A stretch of DNA of 64,000 nucleotides, taken from positions 16,997,781 to 17,061,780 of the forward strand of contig NC_049981.1 of the NCBI RefSeq assembly GCF_000003815.2, read 5' to 3'. Each line of letters opens with the position of its first letter. Within the stretch, counting starts at the first letter, position 1. Positions 38,291 through 50,441 of the stretch are shown here, piece after piece. This DNA comes from Branchiostoma floridae. Lineage: Eukaryota > Chordata > Leptocardii > Amphioxiformes > Branchiostomatidae. A program made the position numbers and the translations under genes. The notes under the pieces are model-generated. The model saw only the letters and a list, made by a program, of their open reading frames with translations, searched no databases and had not been told where the DNA came from.

Positions 38291-38425
38291 GCATACACAC
38301 ACACACACACATACACACACACACACACACACAACATACACATGCACAAACAAGAACACACATCCATAGACACACACACACACACACATACATATTCTCA
38401 CATACACAAACACACACATACATGG
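38291..38425 (+). repeat. (CA)n microsatellite, interrupted
   Basis: Three CA blocks with CATACA and CATGCACAAACAAGAA interruptions. On the minus strand, the inferred CELF transcript, this is a UG-repeat tract, the class of RNA bound by CELF proteins. It gives rise to spurious open frames on both strands. Confidence 0.97.
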
Positions 38426-41400
38426 AAACACATATTTACCATCTTTCTGTACATACTAAGCAAAATAAGAAGATGATAGATAATCACTGGACATAAAATG
38501 TATCAAAAGATTGATCTTGAAGCAGGTTCTACACTGATTTGCTGGTCAGAGGTGGCTACACAGCAAATTACTTTTGGTCAAATGCTGACTGAAGCACTTA
38601 AGTATCCCAAAAAAGTTTGTCGTCTAAGCAGATTATGAAAAGTCTCGCAGTGGGAGTGCGACATTTCGACACTTTGCCGTGTTCAGTGGGGGGCTTATGT
38701 CCAATTGTTGGCTGATTACTCAGTTTATAACACCATAAAAGGTTCAAAACTGCAGGTGATTCTCAAGGTAACCCCACAAGTGGTATCAGGAGATCAGCAT
38801 GCGCAAAGCCTGATTTACTCCAAGGGGCAGGGCCTGCCTTTACAAGAGGACATTTGCATTGCACCCACCGATCCCTCAGGGGCTAAAGGTGTCGATATTG
38901 TCGGTCCCGGCCTCTTATTGTGGATGTCACGGAATGAGCGATGGCCACTATAGGCTCAAGATAAGGTGGGCTGTGAAGTTGAGATAACCTAGACAGAGAC
39001 CTGAATGCCACTACTGGTCCTTTGTTACCTTGGATGTGTCAGATACCAGCCAGTGATTTCAAGCTTAGTACGGAGGTAAAACTGTGGAGGGGTGCAGATC
39101 TGGAGCATTAAAATGTCACTGGCCCCTCAAGATGCTTGATCTGCTTACAGAAGTGTTATGTGCAGAAAAAGAATTGCAATTCCTTGCAAATGTTCAGCAA
39201 TGAGCATTGTGGTCTATTTGTAGGTTATGAATATCAAGTGCTAATAAAAATGTTAGAACTTCACTGGGAAGCCTCGTATGGTATGTCTTATAACAACAGA
39301 CAGGGTTACTTTGTGCACAATATTGATGTCTGAAAACAAATCATTCAACATAAAAACTGTAATGAGAGAAGTAAGATGCAAATAATATTTCAGAATTATT
39401 TGCATATATATGTCCGGCAACATTGAAAAGTATAGTAAGAGGACCCAGGGTAAAGTAATGCATGTGTCTGTATGCCTCCTGTAGCACAAAAAAAAATACA
39501 CTGGAGCATATACTAACTTTTAAACAGTTGAACTATACTCAGAGAGACAAAATGTTAAACAATGGACTGGATTATCAAAAGACAAAAATCTTCCCTTAAA
39601 TACACAATAGATATATCAAGATGAATTAAGTAAAAACAGTTGAATATTGGAGCCTCAGCCATCATCATTCCATACCTTACCAACATATACAATATAGTTG
39701 TTTCTATGCTAAAGCTCCAACAAAAAACCAAAGAGCTCTAAGGGATCATTCGTCTGGCAATCCATGGAACGCAACATCGGGTAGAAGATGTAGGTCTATA
39801 ATGATGCAGCTCCTAAATATACAGCTAGGGGGCCAAAATTATCACATTTCTTTGAGATCCCAATATTTGTCCACATTCCGAAATTCAAATCCACCAAATG
39901 GATACTAAGTTATAGGTACAAGTGCACAAACAAAGCCAAAATCAGTACCCCCATAGGAAGTGAACGACCTTCCTAGAGACAACAATTACGATGATAATTG
40001 TCCATGGGAGTTGGGCTCACATTGCATGGGTATTTTAAAACAATGAGAAATTTCCATGCCAGATTTACAAGTTATGAACATTCAGAACAATGAAATACAT
40101 GTACAACATCAGACTTCGACAAATGGATGTGGCTGATTTTATGGCTTTCAGACTGGGAATATTGCCAGTGTCTGCTGATTGAACTTTTCAGGATGGGCTC
40201 TTTGCCAATAGTATCATTATGACTTGCTCTCTACAAAAACAAAATAGGTGTTGGCTCAAATAGTATATGCATACTTAGTCAAGATTTAGGATTTTATGGA
40301 AATAGTGTCATTATTTTGTTAAAAATACCTATACATTCATATCAAATAGAAATAAATGCAATTGACCTACTCCCAAAATGTTCATTAAGTTGTTTGAACC
40401 TTTATCATTGACAAAGACTGGACGGGTTGTACCATCAATTTTTACAGGGTTCACAGTCCTTATAAGACTCAGATGACCAAGTTTTGACTTGATTCTAATC
40501 ACAACCGATACCAAAGCAGTTCTAGATTAGACTGCTTTTACAATCTAATCCCACACAGAGTCAATACTAAAACAGTTCTAAATCTAGGGCATAAGCAATG
40601 ATTGGAAAGCCTGCTCTCTTGAGATAGCTCTCGCAGGTTAAGCATAGGTCAGTTTACTCTATTGTTAGCAGTTGTAAAGTGTCAAGCAGGACTTGATGCA
40701 TAAAACCTTTAGAATTAAGGGAAGGGAAAATCAGGGCTATGGTTAATGCATGATGCAAACCTTCTCCCTGTTGCCTATAATTCCAAAGCTAGGCAAAATG
40801 TCTGCATTAACAGACTGAAAGTTAAACATTGGTACAGCAAGACAAGGAAGGTCTTAACTTCCAACACAAAGGCATAGTAACTGTGGTAGTGGTATTCATT
40901 ATGGTATCCATGCAAGGCTGTACACAAATAAGTATCTAAAGGTATGCACAGATCAAGTTTTCAATGATGACTGTCACCTTCTTCAAGATCAATGATAACC
41001 AATCACTTTGGAACGTAAATTGATGAGAGTTACAGACACATGATTATATCAACATGTGATTTTGTGGATACGTGACGTCAGCAACTAGTCAAACATGCCA
41101 AGAAGTTTATTACACCCATCGTCTCTGTTCAGTGATGGCTGGAGTGACTTGATGAATATGGCCTCCTTTATACCTGTTACAAAGTTCTGTTCAGTAAAAA
41201 CTAGATTCCTGAGTCTCCTGTTGTTGGAAGTTTCTCAACATACCAGGCTATATAACATTTCACTGAACAAAGTCAGAATACTGGACACTGAACAGAACCA
41301 CTTTGTTAGAGGTATAATAGAGGCCATAAACATCAGGGCACTCCAACCATCACAGAACATATCAGAGATGGTGTGTGTCATAAACATCCCGGCATGTGTG

Positions 41401-41773
41401 ACCAATTGTTGATGTCATGTATCCGCAAGATCATGTGTTAATAAGATTGTGTGTCTGTGTCTCTTGTCAGTTTATGTTCTGAACTTATTGATCCTGAAGA
41501 TAGCAACAGTGTTTTTTTTTTGAGAATTTGATCTGCATGTACCAAGTTAACCATTACATAGAATTACCTATCTTAATCCTGTGAATAGACATTGGAGGCA
41601 AAAAGGTCAACTTATCTTATTGTAACAAAGATAAAAAAATCAACTAGCCAGTAAAAAGCCATTTGGTTTGCTCTAGCTTGCCAACCCTTAGGCACTAATT
41701 ACATTAGGGAGCTAAATTGGCTCTTCTTTAATAGCTGCTTGCCAAAGAATATTCTGGAAACTACTGAGTGATA
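38426..41773. other. Intronic DNA, no gene seen
   Basis: The part 38640-38960 is GC/CpG-richer with an 82-codon plus frame and no known domain. The rest is AT-rich. The 105-codon plus frame at 41095-41409 has no family resemblance. Confidence 0.5.
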
Positions 41774-42290
41774 TGCCCCCCTCCCCCTACTGATGATGCT
41801 CATACATCCCCTAACTCTCACTCAACTCCTACTCTATCTCTATCTCTATCTCTAACTCTATCTCTATGTCTAGCTAACATAGGGGTGTCAAAACATTTGG
41901 TTTGGAATGACCACCAAGTGACATGGTTACAGTCTATGTCCTGATACCCTTTTGTTCCATCATCCCTTAACCATAACTCTCACTCTTACATAGGGGTGTG
42001 GGAACATAGGACTGTTGGAACAATCACACATTCTATGTATGGGACTATATATACTACATAGATACATGGTTACGCCCCTATATCCCGTTACCCGTTTGTT
42101 CCAACACCCTTGGCACATAGGGGTGTTGAAACATATACAGTACTAAATTTAGTATATGTATCAGGACTACCACCAAGTGATATGGTTAAACCTCTACGTT
42201 CCTATCCCCATAGTAGGTTCCAATACTCTGTAACCCTTGAACCCTATCATAGAGCATTGGAACATCTCTTTATCGCCAAGTGATCAGAGG
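41774..42290 (+). repeat. Hairpin-forming ACATAGGGGTGT-family repeat, locus 2
   Basis: It begins with GCCCCCCTCCCCCTACTGATG, then a CTATCT microsatellite. At least three ACATAGGGGTGT units follow (41878, 41989 and 42116), alternating with GTTCCAACACCC-type inverse units. GTTCCAACACCC (42098-42109) pairs with GGGTGTTGAAAC (42121-42132), 11 of 12. A second palindrome, ACATATAC...GTATATGT, lies at about 42131-42159. Phrases such as ACCACCAAGTGAYATGGTTA recur, so it is a decayed array. Confidence 0.65.
41830..41868 (+). repeat. CTATCT microsatellite
   Basis: CTACTCTATCTCTATCTC and onward with a 6-bp period, slightly interrupted, inside the ACATAGGGGTGT array. Confidence 0.85.
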
Positions 42291-42769
42291 GCACAAAGGA
42301 GAATGGCCACCATCTAGGAGAGCTCTTTCCACATAGGTTTGCAATCCATCATAATTATTGAGGACAGTGGCCTCCTAGTGGCCTATATCCATGTCTTACT
42401 ACTTAAGATAGGGTTTACAGCAAAATTTTTGTCTATTTTTTGAATCAGAGAGACTTTATTTTCAAGCGAGACAAACAGCCCAAACTATTCTGCTTTCTTA
42501 TTATTTTACCATGGTGTCTTTACAGAGTGTGACTACAGTGATTACAGAGAGAGACTAAACCAAGTGACATGCCCTTTCCTTGGTGCTGAAACATCAGTGC
42601 TACTTCACTTTTATCCTCCTCCTCTACCAATTGGAACATCTGTCACAGTGGTGACTATGTAACAATATATGGCCATCTGCTAACAATCAGTCTGCCAAGC
42701 TTGCTAGCTATTTGTATGGTTATAAAGTTAGGCAGCAGGTTAAACAGAGGGCCCTTGATGTATGTATCT
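42291..42769. other. Intronic DNA between two repeat arrays
   Basis: No exon recognised; contains the weak minus-strand RE1-like site. Confidence 0.5.
42570..42590 (-). promoter_or_regulatory. Weak RE1-like site on the minus strand
   Basis: TTCAGCACC, AA, GGAAAGGGCA: 17 of 21 to the vertebrate motif. Another left half only (TTCAGCACCATGG) occurs on the minus strand at about 52190-52202. Confidence 0.25.
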
Positions 42770-43060
42770 TTTAAAGTTTGGTGTCACCTCCATTAGGGTC
42801 ATGCCAAAGAATTTTCTAGAAACAAATGAGCCACAAGGCGCCCTTCCCATACTACTTGTAAAATACAACATGGTGATACTTGTATACCAGCTTGTGCATT
42901 TGACTTTCAAATGACCTCTGCCACCTGCTTTGGGGTCATGCCAAGAAACTTCTAGAAACAAATGAGCCACATGCCCAGTTCCCATACTACACGGAAAGTA
43001 CAACATGGTGATACTCGTATGCCTCCTTGTAAGTTTGACTTTCAAATGACCTCTAGCATC
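42770..43060 (-). repeat. Tandem repeat of about 135 bp, slightly over two copies, open in one minus-strand frame
   Basis: TTTGACTTTCAAATGACCTC recurs at 42899 and 43034, CAACATGGTGATACT at 42867 and 43003, and GGTCATGCCAA at 42797 and 42934 (periods 135-137). The minus frame 42740-43105 is open for 121 codons. In it a 45-residue unit starting RGHLKVK and containing TSITMLYF and the motif HDPKAGG/GMTLMEV repeats. A period divisible by three would keep frame by itself. No domain recognised; likely a dispersed satellite-type unit rather than a gene. Confidence 0.75.
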
Positions 43061-43105
43061 TGTACTTAAGTCGGTCCAGCCCTGAACCCCAGCTGAATAG
43101 TCCAT

Positions 43106-44259
43106 GATCCCATGCTGCCCTCAACATCAGAACTCATAAACTTGCAGGTCTGTAAAGTCAATGTGACCTTTCCCTCCCCTCCCCCAGCTTTGGGTGTTCC
43201 GTGACCTTCTGATCTCGGCCTACAGCACACAGAAACGTAATCAGCTTTGTAAGGATAACAACTCAGAAAGCCGTTCTTTACAAAAAGCTTTCATCCACTC
43301 AGGCATCCCCCCCCATGCAACCTCCAAGACTTTAGTACTTCCTTCTTGCCCCGAGGGAGCTTACAGATGGCAATTGAAATCTTGGTTGGAAAATATGTGG
43401 TTGTGAATAAAGAACTTTTCTTGTAACTTACCAAACTGCTGAGATGTTTGCATTAAGTGAAAACGTCTATACACATGCTGATTGTGTATTTCTGGCACCA
43501 AAGTTTTAAAAGTTTAAGTAGGCATTCTATACATCATGTCAGGTAAAATCAACAATTGTCACATCCACTTAGTGATGCATTTCATTAAGCCTCAATACAT
43601 GTGTATATGCACATCTTTGAGCTTTTGGTCAGAGCCTTATTTTTGATGATGCCACTATATCCTTATAGTAGTATATGAGTGCCAACATCGCCTCAGCCAT
43701 ATACTCCAAGCCCTTCTGGCCTTACTGGCACCTCTAGCAATAACAGAAAAAATTTCCCCAGAGAAAAATGTAATGAGTTCTTGACTACGCTGTATCCTTA
43801 TGACCCTCGCTGGTCGCAAAGACCTTCTTCGTCCTCCCCTTCAATTTCACAGAGTAATTGTCTTGTCCTTACCAGAGGGACATTTTTGGGGAAAGGGGGA
43901 TTTTTATCACCCCCTTGAGATAGAGGAGACCACTACCACTAGCTGAGCAACAATATAAAATCCACATGTCATCCTTCAATGCAAAGTTTCAAGGACTTCT
44001 TTAAAAGCAAACCTACATCAAGGACTCATTTTCTTCAATGTCTTATTTTCTACCAGGAAAAATCTGCAGATATATAAAAATCAATCAACACCACAACAAA
44101 AAAAGATTCAAAGCACACACAATAGCGACTAATCAAAAGCCAAACAATTTTTTTTGCCTTCAATGAAAAAAAAAGAAGATTGATACCAACCAATACTCAA
44201 GCCAAGGACAGATCTTTATGTCTGAAGCCTAGTTGTTCGTCCTCCATTTTGCCGTCTAA
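43106..44259. other. Intronic DNA, no gene seen
   Basis: CCCCTCCCCC tract at 43176-43185; otherwise nothing recognised. Confidence 0.5.
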
Positions 44260-44860
44260 ATCCAACCTTAGACTTTAAAGCAAGGGAACAACCGATGGGA
44301 TAGGACTGGCGTTAGCTTCACTGATGGTTTGCGCAAGAACAAATCATGCAGCCTTACCGCAAAGCAGTTGAATGATGCCTTGGATCAGGGCTGGTAGATT
44401 CAGTTCCTAGCATACATTATCGACCCAAATCTCGTCGCAAACATAGACTTCAATCAACATGGTTCTAACTGCAATAACCCAAAGTAACTCGGCGACTCTT
44501 ACACTAATAGTTTGTTCTAGCACGGTCAGCTGCCCCGAGGTCATAGCGCATCGACCCGAAACGTTTCCGCCGCGTGATAGATTTCGACCCCACGCCATCT
44601 ATTAAGTCTGATTGGCCGAATAACAGGGTGGCGCAACCTACACGGCAATCAGGACATAGGAACATGTGGGGTCGCCTCCCCTCTGTGACCTCCACACTGG
44701 AAATGGAAGGCAATTTTATGCAATGTTTGTCTCCCCTCGACAGAAACATAGACTTACTAAGTCAACAGGAGGTGCCAGGGCACTAATAGCACTGGGCTTG
44801 CGTGCTAATGGTGCCAAAGCTAGCTTGAAACACAACCCTGCGATTTGTGCTGACTAGCCC
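44260..44860. other. CpG-rich intronic block with a small inverted repeat
   Basis: CpG density is clearly above the surroundings (CGACCCGAAACGTTTCCGCCGC). CTGATTGGCCG (44608-44618) faces CGGCAATCAG (44643-44652). Open frames of 63-81 codons on both strands have no known domain. It could be a conserved element or an old transposon insertion. Confidence 0.3.
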
Positions 44861-45432
44861 ACCCTCAAGCAAGGAAGCATTTCCGCACCACTGTTAAACA
44901 GACAAACACTTGATATTCCTCCAAGTAAATTAGACATTAGGGAGTAGAAGAAAATGGAAGGCAGAGACTATAGCAGGGTACTATGTAGACCTTCACTACA
45001 CATGTTTACAACATATTTTCTTTGTAAGATTATCATATATTTGGTTTGCTATGTAACTCCATAACCGATGGCTACTTCAGAGTGCTAAAGATGAAGAGGG
45101 ATTAATTGTATTTTGTCTAGCAATATTGCAATAATACTTCACATACTCTTACAGCTAATAAGACAGGAGTTTTCTGTTGGCACATAGATATTCACACTCT
45201 TTGCTTCAGACATCTTGGAAGACGTAGTCCTGATGCTCTGAGAGAAAATGATGTGTGGGCTTTACACGTATCTCTGGAGAGTTTTACGCGGCAAGTTTTT
45301 TAAAGTCCTCTACTTTCACTCCTGTTGCATAACCCATAAAAAATATCCCATATGCTGAAAACCTAATTTGTGCTATTATTGTGGACATGTTGCGACTGTG
45401 TCCAACAATTTCCGATAGTGATCTTTGCCCTG

Positions 45433-45650
45433 ATTCCGATCACTCCAGAATAGCAATAAGATGCAAAATGGCTGGAATGGGGTGTGCGGAATATTAAACT
45501 TGAGGCAAATTGTTTCGGAATTTCAAAATAGCAAGAAATGATGGCTTTTCCATAATGGAGAGATAATAGGCTATCAGCATAGAATGCCGCTGGAATACAG
45601 AATGATGGGAATATGCCATATGGAATATCAATGCGACAAATAACAATTCC
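45433..45650 (+). promoter_or_regulatory. Homotypic GGAAT cluster (TEAD-like), candidate enhancer
   Basis: GGAAT occurs on the plus strand at 45474, 45488, 45517, 45592, 45608 and 45622, and as ATTCC at 45433 and 45646: eight in 218 bp where chance gives about 0.4. GGAATG/GGAATT is the TEAD core. AGATAATAGG (GATA-like) and TAATGG also occur. The block 45260-45660 lacks repeat matches. Enhancer function is inference only. Confidence 0.3.
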
Positions 45651-45660
45651 CTGGACTGCA

Positions 45661-47499
45661 GTAGTTTATCTAAGTTGTTGCAATACATTTTAAAGACAAG
45701 ACAAAGTTACCTTTAGATACCTTTTTCTACTCCTTTTTACATACATATTTCTTCATTAGCAAGCCTTGCAAGTTTGTGACAACAAATAACAACAATCTTG
45801 TTACCAAATAGGTTCATTACTTACAATAATGGTGATGGTAGTGTCTAATGTAGTCAAATACATTGTTTTTTTGTGATCCTCATGGTGCTATAAAAAGTAT
45901 GCTTGATTATAATCCTAGATAAAGGATGCCAACAGCCAATACAATTTGCGTGACATGAAGAAAAATTGTGCTTTTATTAATTAGTGGAGCAAAATTATGT
46001 ACTAAATACAGAGCATATGTGCCAAACAATAACTTATCAGATACACAATCTAACTACAAAGTAATTGTTTATAGTATGTTTGCATGAGCCTAATTTGCAA
46101 TCTGATACCATTTGACATTTATAACCCACACAGTATCAAGCCATACTTTCTGCCTTGTCATGAAATGAGTGGAATAAGTTTCTTAAACTGAATACCGATA
46201 TATTCATGGTTACCAAAGTTGTGCCTTTGCATGGAACTTAAGGCATTTACATATAATTCAATACTACTGAATTCATACCAAAATATTACCTTCTGTCTAT
46301 GTTCTGTCATTTAAAATTTATCTGCCATTCTAGTTATGTACCTTTCCCTCTTTAAAATACATTAATCTATTCTTAGCATATGAGATGACTTTATTACATA
46401 CACAGCATAATAAAAGCACGAGCAATAGTTTTGTCCGAGCCTTTAATACCTCTTTCCTCATGACCTCGCTGAAAAGTGGCCTACAGGTCAATTTGAGCTC
46501 CTCATAAATGAAGAAACTTCAAATAAAATCAAACATTGTTACTACTGTGTTAAAACCAATGTACGTGTACAATGCTTAAAGGCATCTACGACATAGTCCG
46601 TATAGTATAGGCACATTCTGTAATTCTATAATATTTTTAAATAGGACTTACACTGACATCTGAAACAGCAGGACAGACAATAGCTAGTGTTTATATACAG
46701 CTGACTTATATATCATATTTGCAAACAGATGGTATCTTTCAAGTTACTTCAGATCGGGATATAGTGGGCTTGTTAAGCTATCACACAAAAATTCAGGTAA
46801 ACTTAGCTTTCTGCTGCAGTCCTTTCCTTTTTTCTTCAAAACTCTACAAATGCAGCTAGCTTTTAATCTACCAATTTTAGTAACATTGGCTGCAGACTAG
46901 GTAATGACCATGATGGCTGTATCATTACTCAGTACATGTGGGCACAAAATTGAGATTAAAACAGCAACCACTTTTGGGATTGCTTTGTGAAGGGTGGCAA
47001 AAACTATCTGTGATGTCAACTCTTATAATTCTGTAAGGTATCCTTGGACCATTGTCTTTTCAAGACTTTCTCATGCATGTCTTGAACGCCAGGATAAACT
47101 GAAGGGTGCATACCTTTGGGATTACTATCTTAGCGCTTTATTGTGACAGTTCGACATACATGTTTGTATACCTAGTAGTTAAGCATTCCAAGATGAGTTC
47201 AGTACCTTTGCTGAAAGACTGTCTTGGCTGTTTTCAATTAGGACAATGAACAAGGGGTCATCAAGTAACTGATCCCATCCAAGAATATAATCACTGGTGC
47301 TAGGAGGAACACATATCAAACCAACCACCCTGATTATCTCAAAGACATAATTTATACCATGCCTGTAGGTCAGAATGTGACCCAGGGATAAGGTTCTTAT
47401 CAAACATAAGAGACAAGCAAACAGAAGGTAGCAGGAAAACAACCTTTCTTTTTGGCTATCTACATTCATGTTGCTTTCTTTGTGATAATTTTTTATGAC
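45661..47499. other. Intronic DNA, no gene seen
   Basis: AT-rich. The 96-codon minus frame at 47179-47469 shows no known domain. Confidence 0.5.
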
Positions 47500-47738
47500 T
47501 TGTTAGTTGCTATTGTTTAAAACTATTTTGGATTGTTTGTAGAACATTACTGCTGTGTTTGATGGTTTTTTACTTTATGTTATACATTTGTTAATGTACT
47601 TTATGACTGGTTAAATTCATGTTAAGTATTTTTCTTTTGTATTGTGATTTGTTATTATTTTGTAAAGGTCCCCTTGGAAATCAATTACTCTAGGGACTAC
47701 CCTAAAGATTCATAAATAATAAATAAATAAATAAATGA
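47500..47738 (+). mobile_element. 3' end of a CR1/L2-type LINE
   Basis: A T-rich stretch leads into GGTCCCCTTGG...TAGGGACTACCCT (about 47668-47703), a short stem-loop (GTCCC/GGGAC), and then an AAAT-repeat tail (47714-47737). A hairpin followed by a short microsatellite is the usual end of CR1/L2-like elements. No coding part is left. The left edge is uncertain. Confidence 0.6.
47713..47738 (+). repeat. (AAAT)n tail
   Basis: ATAATAAATAAATAAATAAATG, the microsatellite tail of the LINE fragment. Confidence 0.8.
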
Positions 47739-48038
47739 TTTCTATAAATACTGACAGTTTTGACCTCCAAAGCCTATAGGAGCAGTCAGGTTCTGACTGG
47801 CTTAAATTGTAATCCTGTAAAAGAAAGTTCTTAGCCAAGTTATTATCATACTAGTAACTGCCATCACAGTACAACCTTGAAAAACTGTTGATGAGAACTG
47901 TTCCTAACCAAAGCACAGCGACCTCACTTGCATTGGCACATCATAAATCATGGAGCCAACGTGGCATTTAACACAACGACATCACAGCGACACTTGATCA
48001 ATCGGATGATTAGTCCCTGGTTTGACTTCATTATGCCG

Positions 48039-48128
48039 GGCTCTCTCTGGTCAAAATTTGTCCAATTGACCAGCTGGCCCTGACACGGCAAGCCTGACAG
48101 GCCAAGCAGTTGCCTTGTAGAGAGAGCC
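48039..48128. other. 90-bp nested inverted repeats (branched-structure candidate)
   Basis: An outer stem GGCTCTCTCT (48039-48048) pairs perfectly with AGAGAGAGCC (48119-48128). Inside, GGTCAA (48049-48054) pairs with TTGACC (48066-48071), and GGCAA (48088-48092) with TTGCC (48111-48115), the latter enclosing GCCTGACAGGC. Either strand could fold into a three-way junction. It lies in a CpG-containing, non-repeat block (47940-48260), so it may be a conserved structured element. A minus-strand frame across it is 60 codons long with no known motif. Confidence 0.5.
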
Positions 48129-48863
48129 ATCAGCAGACGACCTGTGTGTCTAATGGCGGAGCCACATTAATTGCCTGACATAACGAATGTTCCAGACAAT
48201 TTTGCACATGGCGACAGTTAGCCTTTTGAAACCTCGGCGTCTCGAAATAGACACTTGTAAAATGTCACTAACTCAGAGGGTAAAGAGCTCAACTGTTAAG
48301 GATGCAGTTCTGTGCTGTATCTGATTGGTGGGGGAAAAGACCAATCACAAGACAATGTTGCCTCTTCATTCTATGCAGTCAGAGTTGATTTAGGAGGCTG
48401 ACAATCATATCCTTTTTCCATATCTAGAAAGGGCAAAAGCAGCACAGAACTCCCAATGGCTGAAGGTTTAGCAACATAAATGGGATGCAAGGTTAACTTC
48501 TTTGACTGTTTTCCTAGTACACTGTTTGTTAACATTACTGGCTTAATAGATATTTAGCCATAATAGTGCTTACAAAATGTTATTGAATGATGAAAAAAAG
48601 TAAACTACTTTTGTTGCAGACATTTGAAAAGTCTTTCAATCATTCTGAACCTAACTGAAAAGCAGTCAATAGTGATCACAGTCAAGTTGTTAAACTCACT
48701 GCACTTTTCCTTCTTTTCCCCAAAAGGTGATGCAAATCCATTGGAAGGTTGACAGATTCATGTAAACTTCAGTATTATTGCGCTAACATTTCATCAATCA
48801 TTCTAGATGATACCATCTCTGTAAGGCTGTCCAAAATGAAAGCTGATAAATTACAGTTAACAC

Positions 48864-48884
48864 TTCAGCACCAAGGACAAATCC
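48864..48884 (+). promoter_or_regulatory. Weak RE1-like site, left half intact
   Basis: TTCAGCACC, AA, GGACAAATCC: 17 of 21, with the right half decayed. The preceding bases (ACAGTTAACAC) resemble those before the sites at 27148 and 4891, which hints at a shared repeat origin. Confidence 0.3.
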
Positions 48885-50400
48885 TTGCTTCTTAATTTCT
48901 CAATCATTGTTGCTCCAAGCTTAGCCTGATAAAATGATGCAGACAAAATGTCATACATTTACTTAATACCATGATAAGGGCAAGTTTATCTATTTTCTCG
49001 GTTTGCAGACCCTATGTTTTTCAGTTAAGAGTGTTTTTTTAATCCAAAAACCAATAACAAATTGGTAAGGCCTACCATAGTTTTCTGCCATTGAAAAAAA
49101 ACATCCTTCCATAGCTGTTTATTTTGAAAGTAGATGCTTTTAGTAAGCATCTTGAAGGACATAGCTGCTGTGGAACTGAAACATCTATTCAATGAACCAA
49201 ATAATCTACTGTCCTTTGCCAATGTCACGTCTTGGTTCACAGGACAAAGATTGGCCACAGAGATTTCCCTTATGACTGGACACCAATTTCCAAGAGGAAA
49301 TGGTTTGGCCCAACTTTATTCTGACTATATGGCCTGCTTAGCTTTTCCACGGCCACCCAATCTCACAAGAGGGAAGCCTGCTAGGGTAGGAAAAGTGCTC
49401 AACCCTCTGCGAGAAGACTTCCATTGCACAGGAAGATTAAACGTTCGTCCTTGAGGAGAAGCAGTCTTCAAAAGGGTGCGGACGCAAAGGAAATTGGTGA
49501 GGTCCGTATTATGCAACATCCCATTGACGATTCAACCCCTGAACTTGATTTGGTGCAGGCCAAGCCGCTGGAGACTTGAGTGATAGAGGAAGAATAGGAA
49601 ACAGCCCTTGAAGATAATGAAATGTGAGGGGTCAGTGCAGGTGCTTCAGGCTGGGAGTCTCCTGGTAGTTTCTTGTGGGGGGAATGGAAGACATGACGTT
49701 CCTAGAGACACAACCTTCTGTTGAGCTTTGCAAAAGCAATATCATTGGTCCAATTTATTGTAATAGGATTGAGACCTGATCTAGTCTCGGTTGGTATTAT
49801 TTCCTACTGCGGTGGGATTTGTTGTCTCTCAGTTGGGACTGTCCACTAGTACCTATCTGTGTGGGGTAGGAAGACCTCCAACACTTTTTCAGTTGATTAA
49901 AGCATTTACCAACATTTAGTAAGAGTATAATGCATGTCTATAGCATGTGAATAATGATAATCAAAATGATTTTTATGTCAGACTGTGCATATTCATGCCC
50001 AAATAAGTACAGTCTGTTGAATTACTATAAAGGAGAAAAAAAGGAATGTATTGTATCATGTCTAAATGTTCAGCTGATGTGTTAAAAATGTTTGCATCAT
50101 AGGACTTGTGCACATGAATGCAGAATCCACATGCTAAAAGCACATGTCCTACAACAGTGTCACAGGCTAGTACATTAGTCTTTCTCTATATGCATGTCAT
50201 TTCTAAACAGTAACATATATTGTGTAAGAGTGACTGCTGAGAAAATAAAATCACACAAAATTGACATAGTTTCATCCTTATTATGCATTCAGCCATGTTT
50301 GGAGATGCTACCACAGGGAGTTTAGAGTAACAGATCACTGGCTATATGGCTTTGTCAGGTGACCTCTTCAATCCTGAACTCCAACTGACAATCAGTGCTG

Positions 50401-50441
50401 ATTGGTGTCACCAATGTGCCGCCTCCTGATTGGTCCCTAGA
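50401..50441 (+). promoter_or_regulatory. CCAAT-box dyad and neighbouring CCAAT box
   Basis: ATTGGTGTCACCAAT (50401-50415) is a perfect dyad of two CCAAT boxes, followed by TGATTGGTCCC (50428-50438). Similar TGATTGGTCC and AATTGGTCCC recur near 51016 and 51135, and a second inverted pair, TGATTGGT/ACCAATCA, is at 48322-48347. CCAAT is the NF-Y site. No TATA or initiator evidence for a promoter. Confidence 0.25.

Noticed and set aside
38158-38496. Open frames of 72-112 codons on both strands
   Set aside because: Produced by the CA microsatellite.
32783-38950. Two open frames both starting MLADYS (32783 and 38705)
   Set aside because: Only about 15 bases (GTTGGCTGATTAYTC) are shared and the peptides diverge at once; treated as coincidence or a shared motif, not a gene family.
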